Source: Histomonas meleagridis
Lineage: Eukaryota; Parabasalia; Tritrichomonadida; Dientamoebidae
Length of the DNA stretch: 64,000 nt
NCBI GenBank assembly: GCA_020186115.1
Contig: WSYJ01000063.1
Location: 248,001 to 312,000 of the forward strand
Reading direction: 5' to 3'
Shown: piece after piece, positions 1-9,488 of the stretch
Position numbering within the stretch: the first letter of the stretch is position 1
Layout of the letters: each line of letters starts with the position of its first letter
Notes under the pieces: generated by a model
Told to the model about the DNA's origin: nothing
Seen by the model: only the letters and a program-made list of their open reading frames with translations
Databases searched by the model: none
Program-made: the position numbers and the translations under genes

Positions 1-818
1 TTAAGTTGCTGGAAAAAAGTTGGTGTAACTAATGAATGCACTTAGTAAAATGAAATTTTTTAAAAATTAAAATTCTTTTGAATTCAAATCATATCAATTC
101 TAATTTCACAGACTTCAACAATTAAATAAAGATCAAATTTATTGAATAAACAAAAATTGTTCAAGCAATTTCACTACCATTTATCAATTCCATTTAACGC
201 ATTATTTGCATTACTTCCTATTTGAAACAACTTATTTTAATCTTCTTTGAAATCATTTGCAAATGGATCTTCTCCATCCAATATTATTATAATTTCCAAA
301 TGTTTATGTTGGCATCGTTTGGAGCTTCATTTTGAGATATTATTGTATAGAAATCAGAATAATAACTAAAATAAAATGAGTATTCGATAATTTTATAATC
401 TTAAACAATAAGTTGAGTTTGAATGTTTATGCATAAAAAGAACCAAAATATGAAACTGATAATGAAATGGAATGAGTTGAATAAATTATTAAAGTTTTAG
501 AGAATGTTAATGAATGAGTTAAAGAGTGTATACTATTGAAATATGTTGCGCTACTTAAATGTGAATATGTTTGGATGTGAAAATACGATTTCCCCACAAT
601 TTTCACTATAAAAATCACTTACCAAGTAATTTCACGGTTTGTTATAGCAATCTATTTGCATCCCGAATTACATACTTCGATATTGAACGTGCTTGATTAT
701 TTAAGTTTTTCAAAAAAATTTAAAGTACGTTTGATATCAGAGAACGTTTAAACAATGGATTTTAAATTCAAACAAAGATAGGGAAAACGATCTTGACCAC
801 GAGCTTCAAAATTTCTCG
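1..818. other. AT-rich region without a supported gene
   Basis: I see no convincing gene here. Open frames are short and low in complexity. The last 35 bases before the Nop53-like gene contain AACGATC (786-792), a motif that recurs upstream of several genes in this window. Confidence 0.5.
786..792. promoter_or_regulatory. AACGATC upstream motif
   Basis: AACGATC lies 27 bases before the Nop53-like start. Variants (AACGGTC, AACGTTC, AACGGC) recur close to starts of other host genes in this window. The core resembles the AACnG site bound by Myb proteins, which regulate transcription in trichomonads. The functional role is inferred. Confidence 0.3.
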
Positions 819-1682
819 ATGGGAAAGAATCACCGCAAGGAAAAGAGAATCAGGCAAGTTGGAGAATCTGCATTAAAGAGTGAGATTCTTCGTAATCAAG
901 AAAAAGTTCCTGAAATTCTTCCAGATTCTGCATTATTTGCGGAATCAATTGAAAAACCAAAGAAAAAAAAGAAGATAATACTACACCCACGCCCAGAACC
1001 CCAACCTAAGCTCAAGCCTGCTGAAGAATACTATGATATTTGGGCATCAGCACCAACAAAATCAACAAAACCTCAGAAAAAAAACACTAAAAAAGAATAT
1101 TCAGTTCCATCATCAATGTCATATCGTTCCAAAGAACTAGTTAATCCAGAAATTGAAAAGATTCGCAAACAACAAGAAGAAGAAGCTAATGGAATTCAAT
1201 CTACTATCACTAACATTCAATACATTGGTGATTCTGGGATTGGTGACACTCTTGAAGGTGATGTTTCAAATGGTCCTCTAATAGACATTCCTGCACCAAA
1301 TCCTCCACAGAGAAAACCCAAGAGATTGCTTAACATGCCCGTGCCAAAATATTTACCAGATGAACAAAAAGCGAAAATTAAGAGAGAAATTCGTGAAAAC
1401 TTCAAATTGCTTCGCCAAGAAAAGGAAGAAGAGCTTGTTCCAGAATTTGAAAGGACAAAAGAAACAGCTGAAGAGATCAACAAAAGAATGGAAGAATTAG
1501 CCAATAGGCCAAAGAAAGAAAAAGAACATGTTGATGGAATTCTTAATTTCATTGCTGATGAACCTTCCCTTGAGATGGAGAAGCTTCCACAAAACTTAAG
1601 CGAAGTTCAAGCAGACCAAAGACCTCTTGCAAGGCTTCAAAGATCATTTGAAATCAGAAGAAAAGTGGCACTCCATGAATAA
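819..1682 (+). CDS. Nop53/GLTSCR2-like ribosome biogenesis protein
   Basis: A 287-aa, highly charged protein. The N-terminus is basic (MGKNHRKEKRIRQ), followed by a 'LPDSALFAES' stretch and a KKKKK run, then 'YYDIWA' near residue 70 and a proline-led 'VPSSMSYRSKE' segment. A long Lys/Glu-rich helix follows from about residue 175. This order resembles the Nop53 family, in which a 'P..LF..D' box, a D-x-W box and a 'V.VP..G.SYNP' box precede a basic helical tail. Nop53 acts in the nucleolus on late 60S subunit maturation and recruits the exosome helicase Mtr4. The start is the first ATG after stops. The match is by motif order only, so the family call is moderate; that this is a gene is near certain. 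Confidence 0.6.
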   Translation: MGKNHRKEKRIRQVGESALKSEILRNQEKVPEILPDSALFAESIEKPKKKKKIILHPRPEPQPKLKPAEEYYDIWASAPTKSTKPQKKNTKKEYSVPSSMSYRSKELVNPEIEKIRKQQEEEANGIQSTITNIQYIGDSGIGDTLEGDVSNGPLIDIPAPNPPQRKPKRLLNMPVPKYLPDEQKAKIKREIRENFKLLRQEKEEELVPEFERTKETAEEINKRMEELANRPKKEKEHVDGILNFIADEPSLEMEKLPQNLSEVQADQRPLARLQRSFEIRRKVALHE

Positions 1683-1772
1683 TTGTCAGACGATCATTTT
1701 GGACTCAATACGCATCGTTCTATCGAAAAAATTTTCTAGAGACTTTTATAAAAATTTACAAAAAAAAAATAA

Positions 1773-2282
1773 TTATTTTGGTGGCTGTGGTATGGATGTA
1801 TGACTGAGTATTGTTTGAAGTACATTTTCAAACTCTTGGATAATTTGGTTTTCGGCCTTTTCTTCAAATTCAGCATCTGCATTGTTACTTTGACCTTCAT
1901 TTCCAGCAGAGACAATTGTACGAATAGCTTGGTTAATAACTTCTGGTACTAAAACTTTGGATAGTTTTGTTTCCCGTGGTTCAATTTGGAATTGTTCAGA
2001 ATCAACAGAAGAATTAAGCATTGCAAAATTGCAAATTGAAGAATATTCCTCTTGTGTTAATGATTCTTCTGTTGTAAATACACCCGGAGTTTGGGAGAGA
2101 ATCTGTTCAATACAAGCCATTCTTTCAACAGCATATTGTTCACAATTTCTACATGAGGTACATTTACAATCTTTTCCACACAACCCTCCTCTTTTAAAAC
2201 ATGGGCAGCCCAACATCAAGCAATTACCGCCTGTGCAGTTGCATCCTACTGTTTCATTTTGTTGTGCAGCTGCATTCGTCAT
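1773..2282 (-). CDS. CXC-domain (LIN54/tesmin/TSO1-like) DNA-binding protein
   Basis: A 169-aa protein with one complete CXC (CRC-type) zinc-binding motif at about residues 14-45. The cysteine pattern reads GCNC-x4-C-x4-CPC-x6-CG-x2-CKC-x2-C, followed by the typical helix 'CIEQILSQTPGVF'. In animals and plants two such motifs in tandem bind CHR-type promoter sequences of cell-cycle genes (LIN54 in the DREAM/MuvB complex; TSO1). Only one motif is present here, so DNA affinity or partner use may differ. The remainder is acidic and helical without a recognised domain. The gene converges on the Nop53-like gene with 90 bases between stops. The ATG chosen opens the frame, and an ACGTTAA sequence lies about 20 bases upstream. 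Confidence 0.75.
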   Translation of the reverse strand: MTNAAAQQNETVGCNCTGGNCLMLGCPCFKRGGLCGKDCKCTSCRNCEQYAVERMACIEQILSQTPGVFTTEESLTQEEYSSICNFAMLNSSVDSEQFQIEPRETKLSKVLVPEVINQAIRTIVSAGNEGQSNNADAEFEEKAENQIIQEFENVLQTILSHTSIPQPPK

Positions 2283-2885
2283 TTTTATTGGAAAATTTAA
2301 CGTACATTGAATTTCAATAGAATTTTTTGGAATTGAATATTTAAACGGGGTTCCAGGTTCACCATCCCAATCTCAAATGAAATTTTTTACGACCCAGACC
2401 AAAAATCAGTCATATTTTTACAGGCAACATTTAATGTATATCAAAATATTTTTATTTTTCATATATCTTTTTGTTTCAAATCAGAAAGATTACACTGATG
2501 GTAATGCGGCCTTTAAAAAATTCAAAAGAAAATCATCGTTCCATTCTGAAAAAGTCGTCGTTGAATTGGATTTCTGAAAAAAAAAAAATCGAACAACAAT
2601 TCCAAATTCATAACATTTCCCTTATATTTTAAAGGAACACACTTTTCTTTCTTAGATAAAATCAAAACTTTCACATTCGAATTAAGCCAAAAGAAAGTTC
2701 AAATTTTTCAAAGTGTTATTCGAAAGTGCATCAAAAATATTTGATGATAACTTTCTTCAGCATTAAATTTCCTGCTATTCGTGTAATTTGTACATTTTTT
2801 GCACATGATTTCAAGTGCCTTATTTGGTCCAATTTGTAAATGATTTTATATCAAAATAATGATTTTTTACACATCTATATGTTCA
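2283..2885. other. Intergenic region, no supported gene
   Basis: A 66-codon frame at 2377-2577 on the + strand has a hydrophobic stretch but no recognisable motif. It lies between convergent and divergent gene ends, so I do not call it. The rest is AT-rich with no visible structure. Confidence 0.4.
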
Positions 2886-4076
2886 CTAATTAAACTGTTC
2901 GTGGTACATATACCTTATATATAGCATCCACGTGAAGGCCCAAAAAGCTTCCCCAACCACAGGCGGTGAGCCCAACCTGAATCTGAAAGTTTTTGCCGCC
3001 AACTTCAGCTCATTCCTCATTTCCTGAATTCTTTCCTGGGAGAAGCTCTCGAGGATTTCGGCCATTTGCGTTACGTTTTCCTCTGGGATTCTCAACGAAA
3101 ATTTCGAATAGTCCAATAAGAGATCTGCAAATGGCGGAACTGCCTCATTCGATATGATCACTGGTATACATCCGAAGTAAGTTGCATCGAAAAACCGCTT
3201 TGGAAATGGTAAATCTCCACCTGGACATATGCAAAAATCAGAGTTTTGCATATGTTTCGGTAAGCTTGCGACTGTTTCGACGATTTGGTTCGTGTACCGG
3301 TTGAACATTACCAAGTTTCCTCTTTTAAGTTTCCGCATTTGATTCGAGATTTCAGTTCTGATCACTTTGTTACCCTTACTGGAAATGGTATACGTCTGTG
3401 CTATGAACGCAGTGTGTTTGCGAGGAATATTCCATTGGACTTGATCAAATGGATATTCTGGAAAATATGATACAAACGGAACAATAATATTCCGTTGTCC
3501 ATGCCAACTTTGCCACGATATCCATGACTGTGGGTTCGGACTGGCGATGATGAAGTTGTCAGATGTGACTGATTGACGAAGTGGACAATTTCCATATGGA
3601 GTTTCGAAGCCAGTAACCATAATATGGTCTGCACCATTATGACGGTCATACCATGGTCCTATGGATCGTAGTTCTTTGATTAAGTCAGTAACATTTTGAA
3701 GTTTTTCATTGAAGATACATGCAAAAGTATATATTGGGACATAGAAAAAATCTGCTTCTTCCGGATCATTGGTTATTATTGGTGAGAGAAGAAGTTCGCG
3801 ATGTAATTCAATCTCGACAAAAAATTGAAATTCTCGACTGTTTGGATAATACATTTCATTTTTGACGCGTTCATTGTCTGGATGCCATCTGTTGGATATG
3901 TTATAACAATATATTTTGATAGGAGGAAAAGAATCTCCAAATAGTTCATTTGAATTTTTCATTTTGTTGTTATATAATGTTGTCAGTAATCCTTGATAAT
4001 CATATCGGGGATAACTAATTAGAAATAATACTGTTATTACACAAAAGCATGTTGCAAATAATGACTTTTGTTTCAT
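2886..4076 (-). CDS. Exostosin-like glycosyltransferase (GT47)
   Basis: A 396-aa type II membrane protein. Residues 7-22 form a single transmembrane anchor, followed by a lumenal GT47/exostosin domain. Diagnostic pieces are 'EADFFYVPIYTF', 'GADHIMVTGFETPYGNC', 'FIAQTYTISSKGNKVIR' and the strongly conserved C-terminal block 'FCICPGGDLPFPKRFFDA' with 'GCIPVIISNEAVPPF'. In that block the aspartate-containing sequence binds the nucleotide sugar in this family. GT47 enzymes work in the Golgi, adding sugars to proteoglycans in animals or wall polymers in plants. The donor and acceptor here cannot be told. It is divergent from the enolase-like gene, with 106 bases between starts. Confidence 0.8.
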   Translation of the reverse strand: MKQKSLFATCFCVITVLFLISYPRYDYQGLLTTLYNNKMKNSNELFGDSFPPIKIYCYNISNRWHPDNERVKNEMYYPNSREFQFFVEIELHRELLLSPIITNDPEEADFFYVPIYTFACIFNEKLQNVTDLIKELRSIGPWYDRHNGADHIMVTGFETPYGNCPLRQSVTSDNFIIASPNPQSWISWQSWHGQRNIIVPFVSYFPEYPFDQVQWNIPRKHTAFIAQTYTISSKGNKVIRTEISNQMRKLKRGNLVMFNRYTNQIVETVASLPKHMQNSDFCICPGGDLPFPKRFFDATYFGCIPVIISNEAVPPFADLLLDYSKFSLRIPEENVTQMAEILESFSQERIQEMRNELKLAAKTFRFRLGSPPVVGEAFWAFTWMLYIRYMYHEQFN

Positions 4077-4170
4077 GTAATAAATCGACGATCATTTTCC
4101 TCAGAATAAAGTTTGCTTTGGGCCACCCCATTGTGTAAAGCACTTAAAAACCGGAGGTATTTCATAAATA

Positions 4171-4179
4171 AACGGTTTC
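4171..4179. promoter_or_regulatory. AACGGTTTC motif just upstream of start
   Basis: AACGGTTTC ends 3 bases before the ATG of the enolase-like gene. It belongs to the recurring AACGnT family near starts in this window. Its position fits the very short 5' leaders known in trichomonads. The role is inferred. Confidence 0.3.
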
Positions 4180-4182
4180 TAA

Positions 4183-5619
4183 ATGGGGGATGAAGAAACA
4201 AAAAAATGTTTGAAGGCAATTGATTATGTAAAAGAACATTGTATCGAACAAAAAATAGAACAGTTCATAGGACAAGTTGTTCATGAACGTCCTTCTGATC
4301 CATTTGGTGTTTTTGCAAATCAATTTGCAAGTCAATCAAAACAACCAACAATTACTTGCTTAAAAGCAAGAGAAGTAATAGTTTCTACAGGAGGACCAAG
4401 TTTATGTGTTGAAGTATATGCAAATGTTCTTGGACAAAATAATTTGGTTGGAAAATCAGTTGCACCAGTAGGAATTTCTGTTTCAATACAAGAACAAAAA
4501 CCACTTGTAGACTCTCATTCCTCTCGTTATTTTGGACTAGGAATTCAAAATACATTTTCTTTGGTTGATCTTGTTTCTAAACATCTTCAACAAAAAGAAT
4601 TTACTGACATTGTTAAATTCGACAACATGGTTAAGAAATGTCTTGAAGATAAAACAGGAATTTCAAATGTTCTTACAGCAATTTCTTTTTCACTTGCGAA
4701 AGCATCTTCTTACATTATGCAAAAGCCTCTTTTCCTTTATCTTTATGAATCTTTTTTTCCATTACAATCAGCTGATAATTTCATCATTCCAACACCAATT
4801 TTTACTGTATTTGAAGGAGGAAAACATTCAGAAGATTCACCAATACCTTTTGAATCTGTTAACATCATTCCTAAAAGCGGAATTTCGTTTGCTGAGCAAC
4901 TTCGTATTTGTTCAGAAGTTTCGCATCAATTAAAACATAAAATCTTCGCAAACGGTCGCCACTTTTCTATCGGCAAAATGGGGGGCCTTGTTTATCGTAA
5001 TGATATTTCCACATCTCTTTCAATCCTTGAAGAAGCTATTACAGAATCCGGTTATAAGCCTGGCATTGACATCACAATAAGCATTGATTGTGCAGCATCA
5101 ACTTTTTATCTTTCAGATATTGATACACCATGTTATCAAATAATTGAAAATAATTTAACATCTGCGCAACTTATTCAATTTTATATTGATTTAATGACGA
5201 AACATCCATCAATATCAATGATTAATGATGGGATTAGTGATGTTGATAACTTAGGATGGGATTTAATGCGAGATGCCTTAATTGGTAAAGTAAAACTTTT
5301 CGGCGGCGATGTATATTCATCGCAATCAACACTTGCGCGTAAAGGATTAAAAAAGAAATGGACAGACGGAATCTTAATTCAGCCTCTTCAAGTCGGCTGT
5401 CTTTCGGACGCCGCTGACACTGCAATTTTGTTTAAGCAAAGAGGAAAATTGGTTTGCGTCGGAAGAAGGTGTGGAGAAACTTGCGAAAGTTTAATTGCTG
5501 ATTTTGCAGTTGCAATACAAAGCGAATATTTGATGGCAGGAGGAGCCTTTTCTGCTGATGGGACAGCAAAATATAACCAAATGTTGCGTATTGAGGAATA
5601 TATTAAGAAAGAAATGTAA
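4183..5619 (+). CDS. Enolase-fold protein, probably inactive (ENO4-like)
   Basis: A 478-aa protein with the enolase fold from about residue 60 to 475. Recognisable blocks are 'IPTPIFTVFEGGKH', 'SIDCAASTFY', 'LQVGCLSDAADTA', 'RRCGETCESLIADFAVAI' and 'YNQMLRIEEYI'. Several active-site residues of true enolase appear changed when these blocks are compared with the canonical ones. GDEGG reads GKMGG (general acid/base Glu lost). The Glu of the metal-binding 'EDP' reads 'NDG'. The catalytic Lys of 'LLKVNQ' reads 'LIQPLQ'. The His of 'SHRSGET' reads 'GRRCGET'. The metal Asp in 'IDCA' and the Asp of 'GDVYS' remain. A pseudoenzyme comparable to flagellum-associated ENO4 is inferred; a structural role fits a flagellate. 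The first in-frame ATG was chosen. Confidence 0.75.
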   Translation: MGDEETKKCLKAIDYVKEHCIEQKIEQFIGQVVHERPSDPFGVFANQFASQSKQPTITCLKAREVIVSTGGPSLCVEVYANVLGQNNLVGKSVAPVGISVSIQEQKPLVDSHSSRYFGLGIQNTFSLVDLVSKHLQQKEFTDIVKFDNMVKKCLEDKTGISNVLTAISFSLAKASSYIMQKPLFLYLYESFFPLQSADNFIIPTPIFTVFEGGKHSEDSPIPFESVNIIPKSGISFAEQLRICSEVSHQLKHKIFANGRHFSIGKMGGLVYRNDISTSLSILEEAITESGYKPGIDITISIDCAASTFYLSDIDTPCYQIIENNLTSAQLIQFYIDLMTKHPSISMINDGISDVDNLGWDLMRDALIGKVKLFGGDVYSSQSTLARKGLKKKWTDGILIQPLQVGCLSDAADTAILFKQRGKLVCVGRRCGETCESLIADFAVAIQSEYLMAGGAFSADGTAKYNQMLRIEEYIKKEM

Positions 5620-6184
5620 TGTTATTGTAAATAAATTTTGTGTTTTTTCTTTGAAAATGTCTGAGAATAAATTCGTTTTTTCATTGAAACGAAAAATATT
5701 TCAATGTAATGTTTTATGTCACAGATTAATTTTATTTTTGTTGTTCATTATATATTTTTCATCAATTTATTTTTTTTTAAGTGAAACTAAAAATATTTCA
5801 ATTTAATGTTTTACGTCACAAATTAATTTTATTTTAGTTGTTCATAATATATGTTAATCCTCAACCATTAGTTACAAAATTTAGTACACATACAAATGCA
5901 TCAAATCTTTCTTATTCATGCAGTAATTTTGCTATTTTTATCCAAAATGAAGAAAAGAACATTTAAATTTGGAATTTTTTTCTCCTGAGAAAAATCAATT
6001 TTCACTTCTAAACATAGTAAGCATTGGCATAATAATTCCACAAAATAAAGTGAATTATTATAAGAACAAGCTGTTAATGTACATCTCATATGAGATATAT
6101 CTATTATTCAGTCTGATTTGCTTCTTTTGAATAAAATTTTTTTATCTCAACTTAAGAACAAAAGATAACTCTATTTACTTTTTA
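5620..6184. repeat. Intergenic region with a 70-bp direct repeat (two copies)
   Basis: Two copies of an AT-rich sequence starting GAAAC(G/T)(A)AAAAATATTTCAA lie at about 5686-5755 and 5783-5852, 97 bases apart. They match at most positions over about 70 bp, including 'ATGTTTTA(T/C)GTCACA'. No gene is visible. The remainder (5856-6184) shows nothing I can interpret. Confidence 0.7.
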
Positions 6185-7840
6185 TTAGAAGCTCTTTCCG
6201 TTTCGTATCATATCAGCAAACTTTTTGTAGATCATATTTCCGCCTTTCACAACATCATATTCGAATAATTCGTACAGTTGCACTCTTTTCCCACTCTCAC
6301 TCGGCACAACAATCACAGGCAAATGATACGGCTCATACATTCTTCTTATTGATCGAATTGTGGTCCAAAGTTTTGACTTGAAGTCACTTTTCACATCCAA
6401 AATCTCAAATGACGTGTAATCCGAAGGCCGCTCATATCCAATTTCATTTCTCCACTCATCTTTAGTCACATCGACGCCAACGTACACGTATATAGTGCTT
6501 TCATACAAAATTAAAAGTATTGATAAATTAGAAAATAATGATTGTGAAATAAAATCAGGAACTCGCATGACAGGCAAAATCTGGACTGCAAATGGTCGGA
6601 ATGATAACATGGAATGTATGGTGCGCCTTTGAGTAATTGATGGGAAATGAACTAAATATCTTAAAGAATATGGAACAGTAATAGAATTTTGATCAAGAGT
6701 TTGCGTAACAATTTCGGAAAATATTTCTCTATGTTCCCCAAGTGCAATAAGCATGTTGGGTAAAGATGTTTCATAAAGAAAAGATTTGAGGCCGATACGG
6801 GATTTGAATTGCGTCGTAAAGCAAAAAGTGCGATCGTTCGATTCAATTATGATTTGAATGGGTGTTGATGGGGAAGAAGAAACAATTGGCATTTGATCAA
6901 ATATGAGATGATAGCCAGGGAACAGAAGTGAATGCTCTGGGATTGTAATAAATTTGTTGGAATAACGAATTGATGAATTATATACTTCACATAATTGTTC
7001 CATGGAAATGGATTCGGAATTAGGAAGAAAGAAGCCTCCTGTTTGATAGCAACAGGCATTACATTCACAGTTGATTCTGTTAGATGATAAAATAGAAATT
7101 GTGATGTTGGGATTATCAAAAGCTGATAAACATTTGTGTGGTTGACTATTCACAATGACTATGTTCACATGGCTCTGAAGTGGTTGTATCATTTGGATTA
7201 ATTTATCAAGGATTTCGTTCAAATTTACTTTATTAGAAAAAACAATAGGAAAATGTGGTAATTTTTGGTGAACATCTTTCATTATGGAACTCGGAGGTAT
7301 TTCCGTGTCAATGAGATGGAGATGTGTAAGGATTTTCCCTGATTTGTGTAGAACAATAAAATGTTCATTACCAAATGAAAATAATATATAGGGATAAGGA
7401 AAGTGTTCAAGTGAGTCATAAAAATAATCAGATGGATTTCCTAATGCCAAAAAGAGAAATAAAGGTTGTGAAATTTCAGAATTAGGAAAAGAGTAAAATG
7501 TAGGCTGATACTCAAAATTTGAGCAAAAACAGCATTGTGGATATTCTGGTGGAATATAAGATCCGCACTTTTGACATTTTTGTGGTGCATTATCTAATTG
7601 TGTGATTTTAGGATGGAAAATATCGCAAAAAATCGGGAAATTCAAGTTTTTTATTCCCTTTTCTGGGTTTTGTAATAAGTATTTTGATAATGGTAAAATT
7701 GGTAATTCAGATGAAAAACATTGTGGTTCTTTTAAAATTGGAACTGCTGATCCTTGAATTTGAAACGAAGTTCCCACCCTATCGAATCCTATTATAACAT
7801 CGGCTCCCTCTTGAGGTTCAAGGTGGGGTCGAAACTCCAT
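6185..7840 (-). CDS. Short divergent Sec24-like COPII coat protein
   Basis: A 551-aa protein starting at MEFRPHLEPQ; an upstream in-frame extension has no ATG. Residues around 85-105 form a C-x2-C...C-x2-C zinc finger (CQKCGSYIPPEYPQCCFC) as in Sec23/Sec24. The C-terminal third has the Sec24 signature sequence of a helical block ('RYLVHFPSITQRRTI'), a 'LPVMRVPDFISQSLFSN' segment and a gelsolin-like domain ('YESTIYVYVGVDV'). Sec24 binds cargo in the COPII coat at endoplasmic reticulum exit sites. Canonical Sec24 is about twice as long; the disordered N-terminus and much of the trunk are reduced here. Whether it is a working cargo adaptor or a specialised paralogue is unknown. Confidence 0.65.
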   Translation of the reverse strand: MEFRPHLEPQEGADVIIGFDRVGTSFQIQGSAVPILKEPQCFSSELPILPLSKYLLQNPEKGIKNLNFPIFCDIFHPKITQLDNAPQKCQKCGSYIPPEYPQCCFCSNFEYQPTFYSFPNSEISQPLFLFLALGNPSDYFYDSLEHFPYPYILFSFGNEHFIVLHKSGKILTHLHLIDTEIPPSSIMKDVHQKLPHFPIVFSNKVNLNEILDKLIQMIQPLQSHVNIVIVNSQPHKCLSAFDNPNITISILSSNRINCECNACCYQTGGFFLPNSESISMEQLCEVYNSSIRYSNKFITIPEHSLLFPGYHLIFDQMPIVSSSPSTPIQIIIESNDRTFCFTTQFKSRIGLKSFLYETSLPNMLIALGEHREIFSEIVTQTLDQNSITVPYSLRYLVHFPSITQRRTIHSMLSFRPFAVQILPVMRVPDFISQSLFSNLSILLILYESTIYVYVGVDVTKDEWRNEIGYERPSDYTSFEILDVKSDFKSKLWTTIRSIRRMYEPYHLPVIVVPSESGKRVQLYELFEYDVVKGGNMIYKKFADMIRNGKSF

Positions 7841-8111
7841 TTTAAAATGAAATCTTTGTTTAAACTTTTTCAATTATACGATAATGTTTTCAATGAAAAA
7901 ACCGCGTAATCGTAGGCTGACTTGAGCGTTACCGTTTGCTGGACAAGAACATGATATCCATGGATATTCCCAATCTCATTCATAGATAGATTTTATTTGT
8001 CATTGGGTTTTCATGAATGATATTAATAACCAATCAAGTTTATTAATTATGATAATTTAAAAACGCATAAACAAAAAAGAAAATGATTTCGGCAAAAAAG
8101 AAATAGTTTAC

Positions 8112-8513
8112 TTATTCTTCCTTCTTCTTGGTTTGTCCGAGAAGAACTTTATGAATGTGTGGAACAACACCTGCTGATGCAATTGTAATGTTGGAAAGAA
8201 GTTGGTTCAATTCTTCATCATTACGAATTGCAAGCATGATATGACGCGGTGAAATTCTTGTCTTCTTGTTATCACGTGCTGCATTTCCTGCAAGTTCAAG
8301 AACTTCGACTGTAAGATATTCAAGAACTGCTGCCATGAAAACTGGGGCGCCTGCACCAACACGATCTCCATAACGACCTTCACGAAGGAAACGATGAAGA
8401 CGTCCAACAGGGAATTGAAGTCCTGCACGGCTTGATCTTGTCTTTGGATGAGAACGTTCTCCATCAACTGCTGTCTTTGTAGCTGTTTTCTTGACACCTT
8501 TCTTTGCTGGCAT
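8112..8513 (-). CDS. Histone H2A
   Basis: A 133-aa core histone H2A. The fold runs from '[18 protein letters not shown]' through '[27 protein letters not shown]' to the docking region '[18 protein letters not shown]', with a basic N-terminal tail ([13 protein letters not shown]) and a short tail ending KKKEE. No SQ(E/D) motif for H2A.X-type phosphorylation is present at the end. It forms dimers with H2B in the nucleosome. There is no divergent H2B partner in the window; upstream DNA instead holds a relic ankyrin array. The sequence TCATTATG overlaps the start codon and matches the trichomonad initiator consensus TCA(C/T)T(A/T). The gene ends in TAA, which fixes TAA as a true stop in the host. 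Confidence 0.98.
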   Translation of the reverse strand: MPAKKGVKKTATKTAVDGERSHPKTRSSRAGLQFPVGRLHRFLREGRYGDRVGAGAPVFMAAVLEYLTVEVLELAGNAARDNKKTRISPRHIMLAIRNDEELNQLLSNITIASAGVVPHIHKVLLGQTKKKEE

Positions 8514-8819
8514 AATGAAATTATGAAGTTACTTTTATCCCGCCATTATCCCAATTAAAGGCGCCATTTTGATTTTAGAGCATCTTAAAATATTGTTGGA
8601 GTAAAACGGCATTTCAGAAAAAATTAAAGTTAAAGTTAAATATGGCGCCATATTTGAGTAGGCACTGAAACATAATTCAATAAGTCTGCCATATTTAAGA
8701 GCTATCGTTGTCACATTTGAATGATATCATGGTATTTCTAAACGTCTCTAATTGAAATTAACGTCTTCTCCGACTTTTGATTCAAAAGTGCTGTGACGTT
8801 TTTTTGAGGTTTGCAAACA

Positions 8820-9180
8820 TGATATGTATTGCTTTTTTAAAGAGGGGGTCTCATGCTGATACTTATGTTGAGTTTTTAGGTTTAATTGAAGAAAACGAAA
8901 TTAATGTTAGTTTTATTATTTATATTTTTTAATGTTTTTAGGTTTTTTGCAATGATTTGGAAATTATTTTTTTCATTTTGGACGGCACTTATAAAAGCAT
9001 CTAGAATTCGTCATGTTGATTAACAATATTGTTAAATTACTTCTTTAACATAAAGAAGTTGATATTAATGAAAAAGATAATGATTTATTCATTTAACAAA
9101 TTTTTGCCTTAAGTTTTTGGAATGAATTTTTAATATTTAATACTGTACTTCATGCAGCAATTGCAAATGTTGTCTAGACA
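8820..9180 (+). pseudogene. Relic ankyrin-repeat array
   Basis: Degenerate ankyrin segments can be read in pieces on the + strand: a 'TALIKAS'-like segment near 8975-8999, 'KEVDINEKDND' near 9054-9084 and a 'TVLHAAIA'-like segment near 9140-9170. Between them lies the same AT-rich spacer (core TTTGGAAATTATTT, near 8955) that separates ankyrin units at the three large ankyrin loci of this window. Stops and frame changes run through the ankyrin parts, so this is a dead fragment. Confidence 0.6.
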
Positions 9181-9488
9181 TGGGACTTTCTTTTGTTTGA
9201 TTTTGCAATTGCAATAATTATAATAATAACTATAAGAAATTCAATACTAACCCCAATGAGAATTTCGTCAATATTTTGTTCTTCGTTTAAAGAATATATT
9301 GTTAATATAATTAGTTGATGAACCAAACATCGAAGAGTTAAAGTATTAGTAAAAGTAATTTTAGAGTAATTGTATGTGTACAAATTCAGCAAACTCGATT
9401 AAAACCGAAAATTTTATATTATTTACGAACGTAAACTATATAAAACTATTTAAAAAGTGAAACAAACAAACATTGTCAAAATAAACAT

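Noticed and set aside
2377-2577. 66-codon open frame with a hydrophobic stretch
   Set aside because: No motif, in a non-coding gap, and short hydrophobic frames arise readily in AT-rich DNA.
9174-9392. 72-codon frame on the minus strand ending in a transmembrane helix and a Lys-rich tail
   Set aside because: It could be the 3' end of a lost surface protein, but no upstream domain remains and the hydrophobic run is simple Ile/Val repetition.
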